Positions 58,604-64,000 of a stretch of DNA of 64,000 bases are shown one piece after another. A program made the translations under genes and the position numbers. Below the pieces are notes generated by a model. The model was given only the letters and a program-made list of their open reading frames with translations, had not been told where the DNA came from and made no database searches. Position 1 is the stretch's first letter; each line of letters opens with the position of its first letter. This DNA is from Bacteroidia bacterium (GTDB taxonomy: Bacteria; Bacteroidota; Bacteroidia; Cytophagales; Cyclobacteriaceae): contig JAUIAO010000007.1 of the NCBI GenBank assembly GCA_030425425.1, forward strand, positions 1-64,000, read 5' to 3'.

Positions 58604-61090
58604 TCACCGATTGCCAAAACTCCTCAGCACTTTTCCTGAATGAATCACTTTCCCTTCAGTACTAACCTTGTAAAAGAGTAGACCGCTGGCATTGGATAAT
58701 TCTTCACCAGAAAACTCCACCTCAGAGAGCCCCGATCCGACCATAGATTTTTCAGCGACTATCTGCCCCATCACATTGGTCAAAGTGATATTTACCTTCT
58801 GATCACCCTCTAAGCTGAAAGCGATCTTAAGAGTTTCCGAAAAAGGATTGGGAAAGGCATTAAATCGAGAATTATCATTAGGAGAATTTAGAATGGTAGA
58901 TTCATCCACGTAAAAGCTCTGCTCTTCTCCATAGCTGATACCCCGATCGTTTTCTGCGTAAGCCACATAATAATAGGTTCGATCAGCTTTCAAATCACTT
59001 AGCACCACCTCAAAATTCGGCTCGCCACTCCAGAGCTTTTCTCTTTCTCCGGTTGTGATCGCATTTGGTTTGTTGGACCAATAAAACCCCTGATGCCAAA
59101 TTGCGGCATTTCCATCATCTAACAACTGACCTGATATAATTACCGAATCTTTATTGATCACTTCAGCATCCACAGTTTGCACTAATGGAGTAGACAGGTT
59201 TAGTTCATTGATCGCATTGATCTGAGAGTCCAGCCAGGTAATTCTTTGCTCAATCCAGCTTTTCAAATACCATATTTCATTTTCATAGCTTCCACCTACA
59301 AAATTATTGGGCCATACCCAGTTGCTGAGGATATTCCAACGCTCAAAGTTTCTTACTTGAGCTTCTGAGAGATGATTTGCCACAGAATCAATATAAGTAT
59401 TTAATGAATCGATATTCAAGGGACCCTGTCGGAGTTCCTGCCATCGATATTTAATCATTGATTCAAAATAGGGATCACTACGAAACCTATCCCACCAGAA
59501 CGGAACCTCATATGCATCTCCACGACCAATTCCATCTGCTGTCCAACCATTAGTATCACCTGCCCCGAAGAAATTACCATTTCCAAAACAAATATTGTAA
59601 TCCCAAAAGGGAGTCATTTTGAGCCTGCCGCCTTTACTATCCTTGTCTTTATGGAAAAACACACTTACTCTGTATCCGTCCAAATCCCGAGCAACTTCAG
59701 TAATAATGAAATAATCTATAAATGATTTCACATCGATATAAGGACGATAACCCAGATCAGGGTCTCGATAATTAGCACCATTGAGAGCATGTTCAAAATT
59801 CGTGACGTATTCCCGAATGTAATTTCGCTGATGGTCTGACATCTCATCATATTTCGGGTCTACATAGGAAAAAGGCACATCTACACTACCCGTGCGGCCC
59901 ATGTACGGAGAATTCCAGCTGCCATACTGATCTCGGTCTATGCTAATGATATATCCTCCGGTTAGCTGATCACCCACAGTATCTTCCGGGTTGAGCCTGG
60001 CAATGTCTACTCTGTTTTTATCAATTTTGATTTTCTCTGTGAAGAGGTATATGCCCTGATACTCGCCATTAATTACAAGCTCTATAAACTCAGTCCTTGG
60101 GTGCCAGCCAAGCCCGAAACTGTTGCCCAAATGATAGGCCAACGCATTTCTCATCAGAGACTTGTCAGAATATGGGCCGTGCAGTACCCAATCGTTTTCT
60201 GCGGGCATGCCCAATATTTCTAGATTATTGTTCTCACCATCTTCCAGCCTTGTTTCTAAGCCATATCCTTTTTTAGGAAAATTCTGAGAAGTAAAACCAC
60301 GAATTTCAATACCAGCATATCCATTATAAGTGTAAGATGTATCTGTAAAATCATTCAACCCGTCTTCATTGTCGATGACCTGCAAAATCACCTCAATTTT
60401 GGGCTCATCCCGAATAAAATCTCCCTGAGTATTGATTTTGACTATAGGTAAATTACTTTTCAATGGTCCCTGAGGTGCAATAAACCAGTCCGGAGTAGAT
60501 TGATAAACCAAGTCATTCGAATCAATTTCTGCATGAAGAAACACACGCCCCGACATATCAGAGGATTGGTCACTTATGTTCATTATATGAACAGCCAGGA
60601 TGTTTTCTCCGGATTTTAGAATAGTAGGGTCCAAAGTATATCGCTCCGGATTGTTCCCACGATACATAATGGCTTCTCTATCTGATGTTACGCTACCAAG
60701 TCTGGCGGGTGTACCTTCCAGAAGATTGACTGATCTGGCAACTTCCTCCCCATTCACATAGGCCACAAATGCATCGTCATAGTCAATATCAAGTAACAGC
60801 TGGCTGATCGTAAGTGAAGAAGGAACTTTGATCGATTTTCGCAAATACACTGAAGGTGTGCCGTAAGGTACTGATGTATTGTCATCCCTATCAGCATACC
60901 CAAACCCACCAATGGCAGAAGACCAGTCCTGATCGTTGAAATCACTTTGCATCCAGTCTGATGCTGGTTCAGAATCAGGAATGAGATAATTGAAATTATC
61001 AGTTTCCAAAACCATACTTTCCCAATGAAGCTGCGCTTCTAAATTCAAAAAACCAAAGACCACTAAGCAGGCACTGATCAAAAACCTCAT
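58604..61090 (-). CDS. CotH-family protein with fibronectin and T9SS sorting domains
   Basis: 828 residues from the ATG at 61090; signal MRFLISACLVVFGFLNLEAQ. A longer frame from 61180 adds 30 residues without a proper signal. Mature N-terminal domain about 20-230 (LNYLIPDSEPASDWMQSDFN). The CotH kinase-like region (about 270-600) has VLHGPYSDKSLMRNALAYHLG, VINGEYQGIYLFTEKIK and FWDYNICFGNGNF. A fibronectin-III-like module follows near 660-740, then a type A T9SS sorting domain (NAFPNPFSETLKI to the end). Secreted or surface-bound. Target of any kinase activity unknown. Confidence 0.88.
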   Translation of the reverse strand: MRFLISACLVVFGFLNLEAQLHWESMVLETDNFNYLIPDSEPASDWMQSDFNDQDWSSAIGGFGYADRDDNTSVPYGTPSVYLRKSIKVPSSLTISQLLLDIDYDDAFVAYVNGEEVARSVNLLEGTPARLGSVTSDREAIMYRGNNPERYTLDPTILKSGENILAVHIMNISDQSSDMSGRVFLHAEIDSNDLVYQSTPDWFIAPQGPLKSNLPIVKINTQGDFIRDEPKIEVILQVIDNEDGLNDFTDTSYTYNGYAGIEIRGFTSQNFPKKGYGLETRLEDGENNNLEILGMPAENDWVLHGPYSDKSLMRNALAYHLGNSFGLGWHPRTEFIELVINGEYQGIYLFTEKIKIDKNRVDIARLNPEDTVGDQLTGGYIISIDRDQYGSWNSPYMGRTGSVDVPFSYVDPKYDEMSDHQRNYIREYVTNFEHALNGANYRDPDLGYRPYIDVKSFIDYFIITEVARDLDGYRVSVFFHKDKDSKGGRLKMTPFWDYNICFGNGNFFGAGDTNGWTADGIGRGDAYEVPFWWDRFRSDPYFESMIKYRWQELRQGPLNIDSLNTYIDSVANHLSEAQVRNFERWNILSNWVWPNNFVGGSYENEIWYLKSWIEQRITWLDSQINAINELNLSTPLVQTVDAEVINKDSVIISGQLLDDGNAAIWHQGFYWSNKPNAITTGEREKLWSGEPNFEVVLSDLKADRTYYYVAYAENDRGISYGEEQSFYVDESTILNSPNDNSRFNAFPNPFSETLKIAFSLEGDQKVNITLTNVMGQIVAEKSMVGSGLSEVEFSGEELSNASGLLFYKVSTEGKVIHSGKVLRSFGNR

Positions 61091-61223
61091 CAATCCGAAT
61101 AATTTAGTTAATATAAATCCTAATATAGATAAAGGGCAAAAAGGGTCAATCGTAACAATAATTGACTGTCTTTTTATCAATTATCTGAATTCGCTAATTT
61201 TTCAGATCTAATCTGCATCATAA

Positions 61224-61706
61224 ATGGATAAAAGTCAGCTTTGGCAAAAAATCAAACGATTTGAGATCAGCGACCCCTCATCTGCATTTTCTTTTACAGA
61301 TCGATTGGCACGCGAAAACGGGTGGACACTAGAGTATTCGCTCAGAGTCGTATTGGAGTATAAAAAGTTCATGTTTTTGATCTGTATTGCAGAACACCCC
61401 TGCACTCCTTCTGACGAAGTGGATCAAGCCTGGCACCTTCACTTGCTTTATACTGAATCCTACTGGGATGATTTTTGTGCCAACACAATTGAGAGGAAAA
61501 TCCATCACGGCCCTACTAAAGGAGGTTCGTCTGAGAAGGTCAAATACCATGATCTTTATGAAAAAACCAAACAATTATACCTCGACACATTCGAAAAACA
61601 ACCACCATCGGATATCTGGCCAGACACCAGGCGACGGTTTGGTTGGGTAAGGTTTCAGAGAGTCAACCTGCACACACATTGGGTTTTGAAAAAATTAAAA
61701 ATCTGA
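61224..61706 (+). CDS. DUF1399 (glycine-rich-domain-like) protein
   Basis: 160 residues, cytoplasmic. PSDEVDQAWHLHLLYTESYWDDFC is the core motif of DUF1399 proteins, which have WHxHLLY. The N-terminal FTDRLARENGWTLEYSLRVVLEYKKFMFL and the following TRRRFGWVRFQRVN are helical. No role is established. First gene of a four-gene block: the next starts 3 bp beyond its stop. Confidence 0.78.
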   Translation: MDKSQLWQKIKRFEISDPSSAFSFTDRLARENGWTLEYSLRVVLEYKKFMFLICIAEHPCTPSDEVDQAWHLHLLYTESYWDDFCANTIERKIHHGPTKGGSSEKVKYHDLYEKTKQLYLDTFEKQPPSDIWPDTRRRFGWVRFQRVNLHTHWVLKKLKI

Positions 61707-61709
61707 CCC

Positions 61710-62483
61710 ATGAAGTACTTGTCTAATCATACTCCGGCGGAGAACTTTTTGGTTTTGAACGAAAATGAATCAAAACTAAAAGACATACTCAAATTGACAT
61801 TTGCTGATTTATTATTGAAAAAAGTCCTGAAACTTTATGAAATAGAGGTACAATCACACCCAAGAAGCCCTGTCAGGTTATTGAAATATGTTTCTATCGG
61901 TGAAAATTTCGCGAACTATCAATCCTGTACGCATGAGGAAGTTTTTCTTTCTGCTTTTCGCCCCGATATGGAAATTGAAATATATTTCAATCACCTGGTA
62001 AAAAGCAGTATTCAAGCTTCGAAGAGCTTGCGTTCGTTTTATTTTAGTACACTCATTAAATCAGCATCCATAATTGAATACTTTCACAATGATTGGTTTA
62101 CAAGACTTACAAGAGATATCTCTCTTAATAAAAGAGGTAAATCTTTGAAAAGAATCATTCAATCTGAAATTGAAGAGCTGGAAAAAGAATTATCTCAAAT
62201 TACTCATGATGATAAGGCCAAAGCTTTTGACCTCATTAGTCAATTACAAGGTAATATTTATTTAATTCCAGGGTTTGAGCCAGAGGTTTTATCGAACATC
62301 AATGAAGAATTTGAGGAGACCGAAACCTGGCAAACCACAGGCGGGTTTGGATGCTCATCTTTTGGAGACGCTTCTTTTGATGGGGCTTTTGACGGAGCAG
62401 ATTCCGGAGGATCTAGTGGATGCAATGGAGGTGGCTGTAGTGGGTGCGGTGGATGTGGAGGCTGCGGTGGTTGCGGAAGTTGA
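61710..62483 (+). CDS. Cys-Gly-tailed protein, paralogue 1
   Basis: 257 residues. Residues 1-45 (PAENFLVLNENESKLKDILKL, TFADLLLKKVLKLYE) are helical and resemble a winged-helix-type segment; the same segment is in paralogue 2. A coiled helical middle follows (about 150-200). The last about 40 residues are Gly/Ser/Asp/Cys-rich with CNGGGCSGCGGCGGCGGCGS. This recalls the tail of TIGR04222-type proteins, but the membrane part of that family is missing here. The tail could bind metal or be processed (inference). 3 bp after the DUF1399 gene. Confidence 0.72.
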   Translation: MKYLSNHTPAENFLVLNENESKLKDILKLTFADLLLKKVLKLYEIEVQSHPRSPVRLLKYVSIGENFANYQSCTHEEVFLSAFRPDMEIEIYFNHLVKSSIQASKSLRSFYFSTLIKSASIIEYFHNDWFTRLTRDISLNKRGKSLKRIIQSEIEELEKELSQITHDDKAKAFDLISQLQGNIYLIPGFEPEVLSNINEEFEETETWQTTGGFGCSSFGDASFDGAFDGADSGGSSGCNGGGCSGCGGCGGCGGCGS

Positions 62484-62540
62484 TAAAAGGAAATATATTG
62501 ATGATCGATTTTTCAAAACAGTAGATTATCACCGCAATTA

Positions 62541-63194
62541 ATGAATCAAGAATATCATCTTTTTAAAATTGGTAGTAATCCTTACCTCTTTTCGCCAGCA
62601 GGATTGATCATCACTCTTGAAGATGCGCTCGAATTAAAAACCACAGTTTCTTATAGCCAAATGAGGCTTTATAGTTTCATTCACAAAAACCAGGAGGTGC
62701 ACATCGTTGCCTTTGGTGAAAAGTTGACTGTAGTATTTGGAAGAAACGACTCACTGATTCGGTTTCTATCGGAAAACAATGTTCAAACGAAAACATATAA
62801 GACTAAGCAGATCATCGTACAGCAACCGGTGAGTAAATTGAAAGATCTAAAGGCGGCATTTGAAGACTCTACTGAACATAATTTGATTGTGTCTATAAGC
62901 TATCTGGAAAACTGGATCAGAATTACGCTGACAGATAAAGAAAAACTGGTTTTTAGTTATTTCAACAGAGGTGATGACATTTCTCAGGATTTACCAGATC
63001 TTGATGAACTCGATCAGTTTCCAGTTACTCATCAATGGACGGGAACAGTGACACCAGAAAAATACCCGGACGAAATATATCAATACCAGGAATATCTGAA
63101 GAAGAAAAAACAATCTGATAACGTTGCTTCAGCAATAGGCTGCCTGGTTTTTATCATCATTATTGGATTTATACTTTACAATGTGTTTTCATAA
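62541..63194 (+). CDS. tail-anchored protein of unknown function
   Basis: 217 residues. Beta-rich soluble part (1-190; YLFSPAGLIITLEDALELKTT, VHIVAFGEKLTVVFGRND) and one C-terminal membrane helix (about 193-216; IGCLVFIIIIGFILYNVF), leaving nearly nothing outside, so the protein is probably cytoplasmic with a membrane tail. No relative recognised. It lies between the two Cys-Gly paralogues (57 bp and 15 bp gaps), so the four genes look like one transcription unit. Confidence 0.74.
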   Translation: MNQEYHLFKIGSNPYLFSPAGLIITLEDALELKTTVSYSQMRLYSFIHKNQEVHIVAFGEKLTVVFGRNDSLIRFLSENNVQTKTYKTKQIIVQQPVSKLKDLKAAFEDSTEHNLIVSISYLENWIRITLTDKEKLVFSYFNRGDDISQDLPDLDELDQFPVTHQWTGTVTPEKYPDEIYQYQEYLKKKKQSDNVASAIGCLVFIIIIGFILYNVFS

Positions 63195-63209
63195 CCACCT
63201 AATCAAACC

Positions 63210-63983
63210 ATGGAACTACTCACCAAACTAACCCCTGCAGAAGCTTACCTGATCATCAAGAATAAGAAATCTAATTATAAGGATTTGCTCAAACTGACCA
63301 TTGCGGATTTATTGCTGAAAAAGGTCATCAAAGTAGAAAAGCGTAATACAGATGATGATCAGGAGGATAAATTCATGTCCACAGGAATTCGTTTCGATTC
63401 TTATCAAGCAAAAGAGCATGAAAAATTGATTCTGGCTCCATGGTACAATGCTTCTGACCTTGAAATCCACTTTAGAGATTTCATCAAAACGTGTATCCAA
63501 AACGGGAAAAACCTGATGCATTTTGGAGTACAAAATACGATAAAGGCAAATGGCCTTTATGATAATTACAAACAGGGCTTTTGGAACAAATTATTTGCCA
63601 CCCTCAGTCTCAACGAGTCTGGAGTGGAACTAAAAGCAAAAATAGAGGAGGAATTATCGGTTGTACAGAGGAAAATCACCGCTTACATGCAGGAGGATCG
63701 ATCTAAAGCAATAGAAATCATCTCGATCATACATGGGAACATTTATCTGGTAGAAGGATTAGATCCTGAAATACTCAAGGAGATAGAAGAAGCACTTAAT
63801 CAGCTTTCAGGTGCTACAGATGAATATACCTACGATACTTATTGGATGTGGTATGGAGATGATTATGACAATGACATAAGCAACTCCTATTTTGATGATG
63901 CTTTTGATTCTTCAGATAGCTCAGATGGAGGGGACGGTGGAGACTCTGGCTGCAGTGGCTGTGGAGGCTGTGGTGGGGACTAG
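63210..63983 (+). CDS. Cys-Gly-tailed protein, paralogue 2
   Basis: 257 residues, the same length as paralogue 1. PAEAYLIIKNKKSNYKDLLKL-TIADLLLKKVIKVE matches the first paralogue's start, and GNIYLVEGLDPEIL aligns with GNIYLIPGFEPEVL. Middle regions diverge. The tail is shorter and more acidic, ending SGCSGCGGCGGD. The stop lies 17 bp from the end of the window, so the operon may go on. Confidence 0.72.
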   Translation: MELLTKLTPAEAYLIIKNKKSNYKDLLKLTIADLLLKKVIKVEKRNTDDDQEDKFMSTGIRFDSYQAKEHEKLILAPWYNASDLEIHFRDFIKTCIQNGKNLMHFGVQNTIKANGLYDNYKQGFWNKLFATLSLNESGVELKAKIEEELSVVQRKITAYMQEDRSKAIEIISIIHGNIYLVEGLDPEILKEIEEALNQLSGATDEYTYDTYWMWYGDDYDNDISNSYFDDAFDSSDSSDGGDGGDSGCSGCGGCGGD

Positions 63984-64000
63984 TTTTTGGTGAGTAGTAA

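Noticed and set aside
62275-62541. 88-residue frame overlapping the first Cys-Gly paralogue
   Set aside because: Another frame of the same DNA with a shifted Gly/Val/Asp-rich reading; the real gene has the better start and paralogy.
1-64000. tRNA, rRNA, CRISPR array or phage/transposase genes
   Set aside because: None recognised on reading the window; no tandem spacer pattern, no tRNA-like cloverleaf with CCA, no transposase motif.

Overview
The window is a stretch of chromosome from a Bacteroidota bacterium, most likely a marine Cytophagales member (Reichenbachiella, Ekhidna or Marivirga type). The evidence is a TonB-dependent receptor paired with a DUF4249 lipoprotein, type IX secretion C-terminal sorting domains on two large secreted proteins, several promoters with the Bacteroidota TAnnTTTG -7 element, AT-rich sequence, and the DUF4175 / RsbW-like / YbeY / MnmG gene order. 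I saw no rRNA, tRNA, CRISPR array, prophage or transposase gene.

Layout. 0-9.6 kb: secreted proteins of unknown role, then a minus-strand uptake operon (TonB receptor, DUF4249 lipoprotein, MFS exporter), a pirin and a YpdA-like flavin reductase. 9.8-16.8 kb: an arylamine N-acetyltransferase, two TerB-like proteins, an SDR dehydrogenase, a Ca2+/cation antiporter, and a PPP-type phosphatase whose reading frame has no ordinary start codon. 16.8-22.7 kb: NADP glutamate dehydrogenase, a CASTOR/POLLUX-like channel, an orphan NarL-type response regulator, a strong candidate small RNA and a third TerB-like protein. 22.7-27.2 kb: a fatty-acid beta-oxidation operon (MarR regulator, FadN-like two-domain enzyme, thiolase) with a nonsense-mutated four-helix-bundle gene inside it.

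28-39.5 kb looks origin-proximal. A 393-bp AT-rich gap (30054-30446) carries a cluster of DnaA-box-like 9-mers, and two near-perfect ParB sites (parS, 34911 and 34957) lie between mnmG and ybeY. Most genes to the left point left, and most genes right of 39.5 kb point right. The genes between the gap and 39.5 kb (Ig-like lipoprotein, methyltransferase, MnmG, YbeY, RsbW-like ATPase, DUF4175 protein) form one tightly coupled minus-strand cluster.

39.5-51.5 kb: ComF, a di-heme cytochrome c peroxidase, an EamA transporter, an ITPase-like YjjX, a CPBP protease overlapping hemB, and a formylglycine-enzyme-like secreted protein. Then comes a NUDIX-regulator / SPFH / NAD-kinase-like cassette with three matching 21-bp palindromes upstream of its genes. 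51.6-58.5 kb: a TolB/TPR/AraC one-component regulator, a MITE-like element, a zinc-less alcohol dehydrogenase-like protein, a quinone-reductase (QorB-like) / HxlR divergent pair, and two tandem paralogous lipoproteins.

58.6-64 kb: a T9SS-secreted CotH-family protein and an operon of four unknown genes. Two of these encode paralogues ending in Cys-Gly repeat tails, next to a DUF1399 (glycine-rich-domain) protein and a tail-anchored membrane protein. This is the best candidate here for an undescribed system. Three families of intergenic repeats (8.5/14.4/40.4 kb, 48.6/58.5 kb, 56.3/57.4 kb) and two fold-back elements are also present.
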